Source: JAKAQB01 sp027320105
GTDB taxonomy: Bacteria; Actinomycetota; Acidimicrobiia; Acidimicrobiales; Palsa-688
Direction of reading: 5' to 3'
Assembly (NCBI GenBank): GCA_027320105.1
Contig: DAHVMA010000094.1
Span: 1 to 15,222, forward strand
DNA: 15,222 nt
Under the pieces are notes generated by a model. The model was given only the letters and a program-made list of their open reading frames with translations, made no database searches and was not told where the DNA came from. A program made the position numbers and the translations under genes. Shown one piece after another: positions 1 to 6,295 of the stretch (positions are counted from its first letter, which is position 1; every line of letters starts with the position of its first letter).

Positions 1-69
1 CCGCCCCCCGCCGGCCTGCCCTGGCCAGCCTCGTCCTGACCGGAGCCTCCTCTAGGGCCCTGACTGCGC

Positions 70-75
70 TACCCT
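70..75 (+). promoter_or_regulatory. possible -10 box upstream of rpsB
   Basis: TACCCT fits the actinobacterial TANNNT -10 pattern and would give an rpsB leader of roughly 110 bases. No -35 hexamer lies at normal spacing; the nearest TTGAC-like word, CTGACC at 36-41, is 28 bases upstream, which is too far. A hairpin (73-80 with 92-99) overlaps the box. In GC-rich DNA this word occurs often by chance. The rest of 1-192 shows no gene I can support. Confidence 0.25.
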
Positions 76-99
76 CGGCCGGTCCCCCGAAGGCCGGGG
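73..99 (+). other. weak hairpin upstream of rpsB
   Basis: CCTCGGCC (73-80) can pair with GGCCGGGG (92-99) around an 11-base loop; one of the eight pairs is G-U. It could be the trailing terminator of an upstream gene outside the window or part of the rpsB 5' leader. No T-run follows, so a classical intrinsic terminator is not supported. Confidence 0.25.
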
Positions 100-192
100 T
101 GACCTGCGCGATCCCGGGCACTCCCACGGTCGCCGGCCCCGCGTCGGCGCACGTGCCCGGAATTCTCGAACCGATGGGAAGGAACGACCACC

Positions 193-1374
193 ATGGCTGT
201 TGTCACGATGCGGCAGTTGCTCGAGGCCGGCGTCCATTTCGGGCACCAGACCCGGCGCTGGAACCCGAAGATGAAGCGGTTCATCTTCGGTGAGCGCAAC
301 GGCATCTACATCATCGACCTCAAGCAGACCCTGGAACGCATCGACGTCGCCTACTCCTTCGTGCGCGACATGGTCGCTGGCGGCGGATCCATCCTCTTCG
401 TCGGGACCAAGAAGCAGACGCAGGATCCGGTCTCCACCTACGCCACCCGTTGCGACATGCCGTACGTCAACGAGCGTTGGCTCGGCGGGATGCTGACCAA
501 CTTCAACACCATCGCCGGCCGGGTGAAGAAGATGCAGGAATACCAGCGTATGCGCGTTGCCGGTGATTTCGAGGCCATGCCCAAGAAGGAGGCTCTGATC
601 CTCAGCCGGGAGCTTGACAAGCTGGAGCGCAACCTCGGCGGTATCCGGGGCATGAACCGCCTCCCGGACGCCGTTTTTGTCATCGACACCAAGAAAGAGC
701 ATATCGCCGTTACCGAGGCGAACAAGCTTGGGCTGCCGGTCGTGGCGGTGGTGGACACCAACTGCGATCCCGACGTGATCCAGTACGTGATCCCGGGCAA
801 CGACGACGCCATCCGGGCGGGCACGCTGATGTGCCGGGTGATCGCCGACGCCGTTGAGGAGGGCCGCTTCATAGCCGCCCGCCGCGCCGCACGCAGTGCC
901 GGGGCAGCGGCCGGTGCACCTGCGGCGCCCCCCGTGGTCAGCGCAGAGGAAGAAGCCCGCCGCGCCGAGCAGCAACGCGAGGCTCGACGGCAGGCGGCGC
1001 TGCAACAGCAGGAGCGCGAGGCCCGCCTGGCCGAGACGGCGCGCCGGCGGGACGCCGGCGAGGCGGACGTGCCTGCGGCGGACGTGCCTGCGGCGGAGGT
1101 CCCTGCGGCGGAGGTCCCTGCGGGGCGGGGCTCCGGGGCCGACGATGTCGCCGGGGCGGCTGCGCCTGCGGATCAGGTCGCCGGGGCGGCTGCGCCTGCG
1201 GATGGTGCGGCCGACACCCCCGCCGCGCCGGCGGAGCCCGCCGGCGCCGAGAGCACGACGGCGGGCTCGGACCCTCCGGAGCCAAGCGCCGTGGAGAGCC
1301 CCGGATCCGGGGCGGTCGCTGGCGTCGAGGCGGCAACCGGCCTCCAGACATCGGCGGACCGGCCGGCCGATTGA
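193..1374 (+). CDS. rpsB: 30S ribosomal protein S2 with long C-terminal tail
   Basis: This is small-subunit ribosomal protein S2, which binds the 16S rRNA head/body junction. The ATG is chosen because GGGAAGGAA (176-184) is a good ribosome-binding site 8 bases upstream and the product begins MAVVTMRQLLEAGVHFGHQ, a normal S2 start. The RRWNPKMKRFIFG stretch near residues 21-33 and the PDAVFVIDTKKE stretch near 157-168 are S2 signatures. The S2 fold ends around residue 230. The protein is 393 residues against about 230-280 usual. The extra part has a charged, probably helical segment (about 250-285, rich in E, R, Q, A), four 5-residue repeats (291-310, A-D/E-V-P-A) and two 10-residue repeats starting VAGAAAPAD (319-337), then an Ala/Pro/Glu-rich end. 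tsf follows 71 bases later, the standard partner. Identity is certain; the role of the tail is unknown. Confidence 0.98.
   Translation: MAVVTMRQLLEAGVHFGHQTRRWNPKMKRFIFGERNGIYIIDLKQTLERIDVAYSFVRDMVAGGGSILFVGTKKQTQDPVSTYATRCDMPYVNERWLGGMLTNFNTIAGRVKKMQEYQRMRVAGDFEAMPKKEALILSRELDKLERNLGGIRGMNRLPDAVFVIDTKKEHIAVTEANKLGLPVVAVVDTNCDPDVIQYVIPGNDDAIRAGTLMCRVIADAVEEGRFIAARRAARSAGAAAGAPAAPPVVSAEEEARRAEQQREARRQAALQQQEREARLAETARRRDAGEADVPAADVPAAEVPAAEVPAGRGSGADDVAGAAAPADQVAGAAAPADGAADTPAAPAEPAGAESTTAGSDPPEPSAVESPGSGAVAGVEAATGLQTSADRPAD
1063..1122 (+). repeat. four 15-bp tandem repeats in the rpsB tail
   Basis: Two exact copies of GCGGACGTGCCTGCG are followed by two exact copies of GCGGAGGTCCCTGCG. They are in frame and encode A-D/E-V-P-A four times. 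The pairwise identity (1=2, 3=4) suggests recent duplication or slippage, and copy number may vary between strains. Confidence 0.9.
1147..1203 (+). repeat. two 30-bp-period repeats in the rpsB tail
   Basis: A 27-base sequence at 1147-1173 recurs exactly at 1177-1203, giving an in-frame 10-residue period that starts VAGAAAPAD. It lies downstream of the 15-bp repeats in the same low-complexity tail. Confidence 0.9.
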
Positions 1375-1445
1375 ACCGAGCCGAGCGCCCGCCTCCGACG
1401 GAGTGGGCACGACGGACACAACCCCCCACCAACCGAAGGAAGACC

Positions 1446-2255
1446 ATGGCAGAGTTCACCGCCAAGGACGTGAAGGCGCTGCGGGACGTCACCGGCGCCG
1501 GCATGATGGATGCGAAGCGAGCGTTGACCGAGAACCACGGTGACTTCGACGCAGCCGCCCGGTGGCTACGCGAGCGTGGTCTCGGCAAGGCCGCCGAGCG
1601 GTCCGGCAACGAGAACGCTGAAGGTGCCGTCGCAGTCGCGGTCACGCCGGACGGGAAGGCGGCCGCGCTGGTGGAGGTCAAGTCGGAGACCGATTTCGGC
1701 GCCAAGTCGCCGCAGTTCATCGGTTTCGTCGAGGATCTCGCCCGGGCCGTCGCCGCCGGAGGAGACGCCGCCGTCGACTCGCGCAACGAGGCCCTCGACG
1801 ACCTGAGGGTCACCCTCAAGGAGAACATCGAGCTCGGACAGGTCGTCCGTTTCGAGGCTGCCGACGGCGACGTCCTCGACACGTACCTCCACGTCCAGAA
1901 CGGGCGGGGCGTCAACGGGGTACTCGTCGAGGTGGCCGGCGGTGACGCCGAGCTCGCCCACGACATCGCCGTGCACGTCGCCTTCGGGCGACCCCGTTAC
2001 CTGACGCGCGACGAGGTCCCGGCTGCCGAGGTCGACGCCGAGCGCGCCACCGCCGAGAACCAGACACGCCTCGAGGGCAAGCCGGAGACGGCGCTTCCGA
2101 AGATCGTCGAGGGCAAGCTCAACGGCTGGTACAAGCGGGTGCCGGGCGGGGTCCTCCTCGAGCAGCCCTACGCCAAGGACGACAAGCAGTCGGTCGCGCA
2201 ACACCTCGGCAAGGCGTCGGTGGTCCGCTTCGCGCAGGCAGTGATCGGCGAGTAA
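1446..2255 (+). CDS. tsf: translation elongation factor Ts
   Basis: EF-Ts is the guanine-nucleotide exchange factor that releases GDP from EF-Tu. The start is the ATG at 1446, because GAAGGA (1435-1440) sits 5 bases upstream and the product begins MAEFTAKDVKALRDVTGAGM. The frame is also open back to 1371, but those codons do not resemble EF-Ts. The N-terminal UBA-like domain spans about residues 1-50, with TGAGMMDAKRAL near 16-27 (the common Cys of MMDCK is Ala here). The catalytic TDF motif is at 82-84 in VEVKSETDF, the residues that disrupt Mg2+ binding in EF-Tu. The core domain continues to the end, with a family-typical C-terminal stretch (KIVEGKLNGWYKR). The length of 269 residues is normal. 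It lies between rpsB and pyrH, the common order, and is probably co-transcribed with rpsB. Confidence 0.98.
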   Translation: MAEFTAKDVKALRDVTGAGMMDAKRALTENHGDFDAAARWLRERGLGKAAERSGNENAEGAVAVAVTPDGKAAALVEVKSETDFGAKSPQFIGFVEDLARAVAAGGDAAVDSRNEALDDLRVTLKENIELGQVVRFEAADGDVLDTYLHVQNGRGVNGVLVEVAGGDAELAHDIAVHVAFGRPRYLTRDEVPAAEVDAERATAENQTRLEGKPETALPKIVEGKLNGWYKRVPGGVLLEQPYAKDDKQSVAQHLGKASVVRFAQAVIGE

Positions 2256-2263
2256 CGCGGCGG

Positions 2264-2297
2264 GGCCGGCGGAGGTGGCGGGCCGGCGGAGGTGGCG
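2264..2297 (+). repeat. two 17-bp tandem repeats between tsf and pyrH
   Basis: The 17-mer at 2264-2280 (GGCCGGCGGAGGTGGCG) is repeated exactly at 2281-2297, immediately after the tsf stop. The unit length is not a multiple of three, which fits non-coding sequence. It contains a GGAGGT Shine-Dalgarno-like word, but no start codon with a credible gene follows. Confidence 0.85.
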
Positions 2298-2301
2298 GGC
2301 C

Positions 2302-2325
2302 GCGCCGGGATGGCGGGGCCGGCGC
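2302..2325 (+). terminator. GC hairpin after tsf, possible terminator
   Basis: GCGCCGG (2302-2308) and CCGGCGC (2319-2325) form a perfect 7-bp stem with a 10-base loop, 46 bases past the tsf stop and ahead of a likely pyrH promoter. No T-run follows. Hairpins without U-tracts are reported as terminators in some actinobacteria, but this one is only a candidate. Confidence 0.3.
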
Positions 2326-2399
2326 AGGCGCTCCAACGGTGTGGACAGGGCTCCCGGTAGGAACAGCGGGGGAGTGAGGCCCCGTCGCACCGCCCCAAC

Positions 2400-2405
2400 T
2401 AGAGT
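2400..2405 (+). promoter_or_regulatory. -10 box of pyrH, probable leaderless transcript
   Basis: TAGAGT matches TANNNT. Its last T would place +1 near 2412, three bases before the GTG at 2415, so the mRNA would be leaderless or nearly so. There is no clear -35 and no ribosome-binding site before 2415, which agrees with leaderless initiation. If the ATG at 2430 is the start instead, the leader is about 18 bases and GGGTGA (2417-2422) could act as a weak ribosome-binding site. Confidence 0.5.
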
Positions 2406-2414
2406 CGACGGACC

Positions 2415-3146
2415 GTGGGTGAAACGTCGATGCCGTGGAACCGCGTCGTGCTCAAGCTGTCGGGCGAGGCCTTCGCCAGCCCTATGGCCGACGAGACGAT
2501 CGACGGCGCAGTCGTCGATCGCATCGCCAAGGAGATCGCCGAGGTGAGCAACGACCTCGGAGTGCAGATTGCGATCGTCGTTGGCGGCGGCAACATCTGG
2601 AGGGGTGCGACCGGTTCGGCGTCGGGCATGGACCGGGCCAATGCGGACTACATGGGCATGCTCGCCACCGTCATTAACGCCCTCGCCCTGCGCGACTCCC
2701 TCGAGCGCCAAGGACAGCCCACCCGCGTGCAGACCGCTATCGGCATGTCCGAGCTGGCCGAGCCCTACATCCGACTGCGGGCGATCCGCCACCTGGAGAA
2801 GGGCAGGGTGGTCGTGTTCGCCGCCGGCACCGGCAACCCGTTCTTCACGACCGACACCGCAGGGGCTCTCCGGGCCGTCGAGATCGAGGCCGACATCCTG
2901 CTCAAGGGAACCCACGGCAGCTCGGACGGCGTCTACGACGCCGACCCGGCGACCCATCCGGGCGCCCGCAAGCTGGTCGAGGTGAGCTTCGACGACGTCA
3001 TTGCGAAGGACCTGCGGGCCATGGATCTCACTGCCATCACCCTCTGCAAGGAGAACGGCATGCCGATCCTCTACTTCTCCGTCATGGAGCCCGGCAACCT
3101 GCGTCGCGCCCTGCAGGGGGAGCGGATCGGTACGCTGATCCGCTGA
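2415..3146 (+). CDS. pyrH: uridylate kinase (UMP kinase)
   Basis: This cytoplasmic enzyme phosphorylates UMP to UDP with ATP in pyrimidine nucleotide synthesis and belongs to the bacterial amino-acid-kinase-fold family. Visible signatures are the phosphate-binding VLKLSGEAF near residues 12-20, VVGGGNIWRG at 55-64, the DRANADYMGM segment at 73-82, a central HLEKGRVVVFAAGTGNPFFT stretch, the DGVYDADP motif and the C-terminal MPILYFSVMEPGNLRRA. The length of 243 residues is typical. Two starts are possible: GTG 2415, supported by a TAGAGT -10 box just upstream, and ATG 2430, which gives the more usual MPWNRVVLKLSG beginning. I list the longer form. The stop overlaps the frr start by one base (TGATG), so the two genes are translationally coupled. 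Confidence 0.97.
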   Translation: MGETSMPWNRVVLKLSGEAFASPMADETIDGAVVDRIAKEIAEVSNDLGVQIAIVVGGGNIWRGATGSASGMDRANADYMGMLATVINALALRDSLERQGQPTRVQTAIGMSELAEPYIRLRAIRHLEKGRVVVFAAGTGNPFFTTDTAGALRAVEIEADILLKGTHGSSDGVYDADPATHPGARKLVEVSFDDVIAKDLRAMDLTAITLCKENGMPILYFSVMEPGNLRRALQGERIGTLIR

Positions 3147-3715
3147 TGGACGAGGGATACGTCGCAGCCGTGTTCGAGGATGCCCGGGACAAGATGTCCC
3201 GGGCCGTCGAGCACGCCCGTGGAGAGCTCGCTGCCATCCGCACCGGGCGGGCAGCCCCCGCCCTGGTCGAGAAGCTGTCGGTCGACTACTACGGCTCGCA
3301 CATCCCCCTCCAGCAGCTGGCGGGCATCCAGGTGCCGGAGGGCAAGGTGCTGGCGATCACGCCGTACGACAAGGGGTCATTGAAGGCCATCGAGAAGGCC
3401 ATCCAGAGCTCCGATCTCGGCGTCAACCCTGCGAACGACGGCACGGTGATCCGCCTCACCTTCCCGCCGCTCACCGAGGAGCGCCGCCGGGCCATGGTGA
3501 AGGTGGCGCACAACAAGGCCGAGGACGGCCGGATCGCCGTGCGCAACGTCCGCAGGGCGGCGCGCAAGGACTTGGAAGCCCTCGAGAAGGATGGAGAGAT
3601 CTCCTCCGACGAGCTCGAGCGAGCCGAGAAGGAGCTGGAGCGGCTCACCCACGAGCACGTGGCGGAGATCGACCGGGGCTTGCAACACAAGGAGGATGAG
3701 CTGCTCGCCGTCTGA
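3146..3715 (+). CDS. frr: ribosome recycling factor
   Basis: RRF acts with EF-G to split the post-termination ribosome. The ATG at 3146 overlaps the pyrH TGA and gives a 189-residue protein, close to the usual 185. Domain I, the three-helix bundle, comes from both ends: residues about 1-30 with the conserved IRTGRA at 31-36, and the C-terminal helices beginning at HNKAEDGRIAVRNVRR. Domain II lies between, including VDYYGSHIPLQQLA and VLAITPYDKG. The C-terminal KDGEISSDELERAEKELERL stretch is characteristic. There is no strong ribosome-binding site, consistent with coupling to pyrH. The order pyrH-frr-cdsA is standard in actinobacteria. Confidence 0.98.
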   Translation: MDEGYVAAVFEDARDKMSRAVEHARGELAAIRTGRAAPALVEKLSVDYYGSHIPLQQLAGIQVPEGKVLAITPYDKGSLKAIEKAIQSSDLGVNPANDGTVIRLTFPPLTEERRRAMVKVAHNKAEDGRIAVRNVRRAARKDLEALEKDGEISSDELERAEKELERLTHEHVAEIDRGLQHKEDELLAV

Positions 3716-3721
3716 CGGCGG

Positions 3722-3743
3722 CCCCCCGGCGAGTACCGGGGGG
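3722..3743 (+). terminator. strong hairpin between frr and cdsA
   Basis: CCCCCCGG (3722-3729) pairs perfectly with CCGGGGGG (3736-3743) across a 6-base loop, beginning 7 bases after the frr stop. There is no T-run. It may terminate or attenuate transcription, or set mRNA stability, between frr and cdsA. Part of it (GAGTACCGGG) is repeated at 3746-3755. Its position argues against translation of cdsA starting at GTG 3743. Confidence 0.45.
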
Positions 3744-3793
3744 TGGAGTACCGGGAACAGAACCCCGACCAGCGGCCGAGCGAGGAGGTGTCG

Positions 3794-6295
3794 GTGACGG
3801 ACCGCAACGACCGATCGACGGACCGCCGCCCGGCGGAGGGCGTTCGGATCATCGGCGCCGAAGAGGCGCAGGCGGCGCTCGAGGCGGGCCAGGCGGCCGG
3901 TCGGCGGGCGGAGGACGAGTTGCGCTTCGGCGACGTGCCGCCGGCTCCTTCCGGTCCCCGACCCGCCCACCGCTTCCCGCTGCCGGATTCGGTGGACCCG
4001 GCTGTCGCCGTGCCCCGTCCGCCGGTGGCGCCGCTGTCCCAGACCAGCCCCCAGATCCGCGCCCCGCGGGCGGCTGACGCCGCCCGGGGCGCCGAGCGCC
4101 GGGCCGGCCAGTCCGGGGCCGGGGCTGGCCGGGGCGAGGCCGAGGGGGACGAGGTTGACCAGCACGGGGCCGGCGGGAACGAGGCGGCGCTCGATCGGGC
4201 CGCTCCCGGCGAAGCGCCACGAGGCGGTGCGCAACGACGCAGAGCACCACGCGGTGCGACAACCCGCGGCGGGACAACCCGCGGCGGGACAGCACGCGGT
4301 GGGACGGCACGCGGTGGGACAGCGCGAGTCGACGCGCCGCACGGCGGGGTGGTGAGCAGCGAGGTGGTGAGCGGGGTGGTGAGCAGCGGCGGGGTGAGCG
4401 GCCCGGTGAGCCTCTTCGCGGAAGCCGAACCTACCGGGCGCGTTCGCGCCTTCGAGCCGCCCTCGGCCACCGACCCGACCGCGTCCGCTCCGGCCGAACC
4501 CGCCGAACCCGCCGAACCCGCACCGCTCCCGCGCGCCGAGCCGCCCCCCGCCGGAGACCCGCTCGGCTCCGGGCTGCGATGGGCGACGCCGGCCGGAGAA
4601 GGTGAGGGTGCCGGCGGGGACCGTGGTCGCTACGACAGCCGATGGACGCCGGCGGGCGGCCTCGACGACGACCCCAAGGGCGACGACCTCGGTGGGGGCT
4701 ACCCCCGAGACGACGATCCCGGGGATGCGTGGGCGGACCTGCCGGCGGCGGACGACCCGACGGCGGTCAACCTGCCGGTGGCGAGCCCGCCGGTGGTCGA
4801 CCCGTCGGTCGAGCCTTCCTGGGACCGGGCGCTCCTGTGGCCCTCGCTCTGCGACGAGCCCTTCCCGGGCGCCGAGGACCCCGACGACGGCTCCGGCGGC
4901 GCAGACGCCCCCTGGCGGCCTCCGGCCACCGCAGCCGCCACCCGAGCGCGCATCCCCGCCCCGCCGCCCCCCGAAGAAGGCATCACCGTCGTCGGCTCCA
5001 CCGACATGCCACACTGGACCGACCCGCCGACCGGTGAGGTTCCGATAGCGATCGCCGACCTGGCTGGTGAGGATGAGGACACCGGTAGCGGCGCCGGCGT
5101 GCGCTGGCGCAGCCCCCACGACGACTGGGAAGACAGCCCCGACGTCGAGGAGCTCGCCGGCGACGACGTACGGGTTGGGGCCATGCAGGACCGCAGCGAG
5201 GAGTCCGACATGTTCTCCTTCGACGAAGCCTTCGAGCGGCTGGAGGAGGAGCGCTCCGGATCACATCCGGTGGTGCCCTTCGACGACCTCGACGAGGACG
5301 AGCCGATCCGAATCGGCGGCCGGGGCGCTACCACCGCCCCAACCGCTACCACAGCCAGAGGTGCTGCCACCACCAAGAGCGCAGCCACCGCCACCATGGC
5401 GCGCCCCCCGGCAGGCACGCGCCGGCACCTCACGCCGGCCGCAGGCGGCCGGGCGCCCCTCGGCCGCTTCGACGACGATGGCGGCGCTCCCCAGGACCTT
5501 GCCAGCCGCGTCGCCGTCGGGGCCGGACTGGGTCTGCTGGCGATCGCCGCCTACGCGGTCGGCGCCAAGGCGCTCCTCGCCCTGGTGGCCATCGCCCTCG
5601 TAGCCGCCGCCGGCGAGACCTTCAGCATGCTGCGCCGCAGCAGCGGGTTCCGGCCCGCCACCCTGATCGGGCTCCTGGCCACCATCGGGTTGGTCCTCGG
5701 AGCGTGGTGGAAGGGCATCGACGCCCTCCCGCTGGTGCTCGCCGTGACCTTGGCCGCCACCATGGTCTGGTACCTGCTCGGGGTCAGTGGTGCCCGACCA
5801 CTGGCCAACGTGATGGCCACGCTCACGACCGTGGCGTGGGTGGGGCTGCTGGGGTCGTTCGGGGCGCTGCTGTTGCGGGCGCCGCACGGCAAGGGGTTGT
5901 TCTTCACCGCGCTGGTGACGGCCGTCCTCGCCGATGTGGTCGCCTTCTTCGGGGGCCGCGCGTTTGGGTCGCACCGCCTGGCGCCCCAGGTCAGTCCGGG
6001 CAAGACGGTCGAGGGCCTCGTGGCCGGTGCCGTCGCCGCCCTGGTGGTGGGGGCAGTGCTCGGCCACCTCATCCAGGGGTGGGGCGGCTTCAAGCACGGT
6101 GTCCTGCTCGGCGTGGTGGTGGCGGTGTTCGCGCCGATCGGCGACCTGTTCGAGTCGCTCATCAAGCGCGACCTCGACGTGAAGGACTCGGGCCACACCC
6201 TCGCCGGCCACGGCGGCCTGCTCGACCGGTTCGATTCCCTCCTGCTCGTGCTGCCGGCCTCCTACTACCTGGCCGTCGCCCTTCACCTTGCCTGA
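3794..6295 (+). CDS. cdsA: phosphatidate cytidylyltransferase with giant N-terminal extension
   Basis: CdsA makes CDP-diacylglycerol from phosphatidic acid and CTP, the precursor of bacterial phospholipids, in the cytoplasmic membrane. GTG 3794 is chosen because AGGAGGT (3783-3789) is well placed; the frame is also open from GTG 3743. The enzyme occupies only about residues 569-833: several hydrophobic helices, then the family signature at about 788-814, seen as SLIKRDLDVKD followed by GHGGLLDRFD, with the metal-binding acidic residues intact. Residues 1-568 are hydrophilic and mostly low complexity. They hold an ordered-looking start (RIIGAEEAQ at 18-26, FPLPDS at 61-66), RGGT repeats (about 152-176), AEP repeats, and an acidic block containing PHWTDPPTGEVP (about 405-416) and MFSFDEAFERLEEE (about 473-486). 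Usual CdsA length is 260-290. The stop overlaps the dxr start. The enzyme assignment is very secure; the N-terminal role is unknown, possibly a cytoplasmic scaffold. Confidence 0.95.
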   Translation: MTDRNDRSTDRRPAEGVRIIGAEEAQAALEAGQAAGRRAEDELRFGDVPPAPSGPRPAHRFPLPDSVDPAVAVPRPPVAPLSQTSPQIRAPRAADAARGAERRAGQSGAGAGRGEAEGDEVDQHGAGGNEAALDRAAPGEAPRGGAQRRRAPRGATTRGGTTRGGTARGGTARGGTARVDAPHGGVVSSEVVSGVVSSGGVSGPVSLFAEAEPTGRVRAFEPPSATDPTASAPAEPAEPAEPAPLPRAEPPPAGDPLGSGLRWATPAGEGEGAGGDRGRYDSRWTPAGGLDDDPKGDDLGGGYPRDDDPGDAWADLPAADDPTAVNLPVASPPVVDPSVEPSWDRALLWPSLCDEPFPGAEDPDDGSGGADAPWRPPATAAATRARIPAPPPPEEGITVVGSTDMPHWTDPPTGEVPIAIADLAGEDEDTGSGAGVRWRSPHDDWEDSPDVEELAGDDVRVGAMQDRSEESDMFSFDEAFERLEEERSGSHPVVPFDDLDEDEPIRIGGRGATTAPTATTARGAATTKSAATATMARPPAGTRRHLTPAAGGRAPLGRFDDDGGAPQDLASRVAVGAGLGLLAIAAYAVGAKALLALVAIALVAAAGETFSMLRRSSGFRPATLIGLLATIGLVLGAWWKGIDALPLVLAVTLAATMVWYLLGVSGARPLANVMATLTTVAWVGLLGSFGALLLRAPHGKGLFFTALVTAVLADVVAFFGGRAFGSHRLAPQVSPGKTVEGLVAGAVAALVVGAVLGHLIQGWGGFKHGVLLGVVVAVFAPIGDLFESLIKRDLDVKDSGHTLAGHGGLLDRFDSLLLVLPASYYLAVALHLA
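4247..4321 (+). repeat. five 15-bp tandem repeats within cdsA
   Basis: Five imperfect 15-base units run from 4247 to 4321. Units 2 and 3 (ACCCGCGGCGGGACA) are identical and units 4 and 5 (GCACGCGGTGGGAC plus one base) nearly so. In frame they give a basic, Gly-rich RGGT-type repeat, similar in character to RGG-box segments. A valine/serine/glycine repeat (4349-4410) and 9-base AEP repeats (about 4494-4524) follow. Confidence 0.85.

Noticed and set aside
1063..1203. CRISPR-like repeats
   Set aside because: The repeats are directly adjacent, in frame within rpsB, have no unique spacers and no cas genes are near.
1387..1408. Small hairpin between rpsB and tsf
   Set aside because: The stem is interrupted (GCCC/GGGC plus CTCC/GGAG) with a 3-base loop and no T-run. 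In a 71-base GC-rich gap this is expected by chance.
52..1419. A 455-codon minus-strand frame opposite rpsB
   Set aside because: It mirrors the rpsB codon pattern and its repeats (RRRDLRRRDLRRR is the reverse image of the tail repeats). rpsB is unambiguous.
3743..3793. Alternative cdsA start at GTG 3743
   Set aside because: That GTG lies in the 3' arm of a strong hairpin and has no ribosome-binding site, while GTG 3794 follows AGGAGGT at good spacing.
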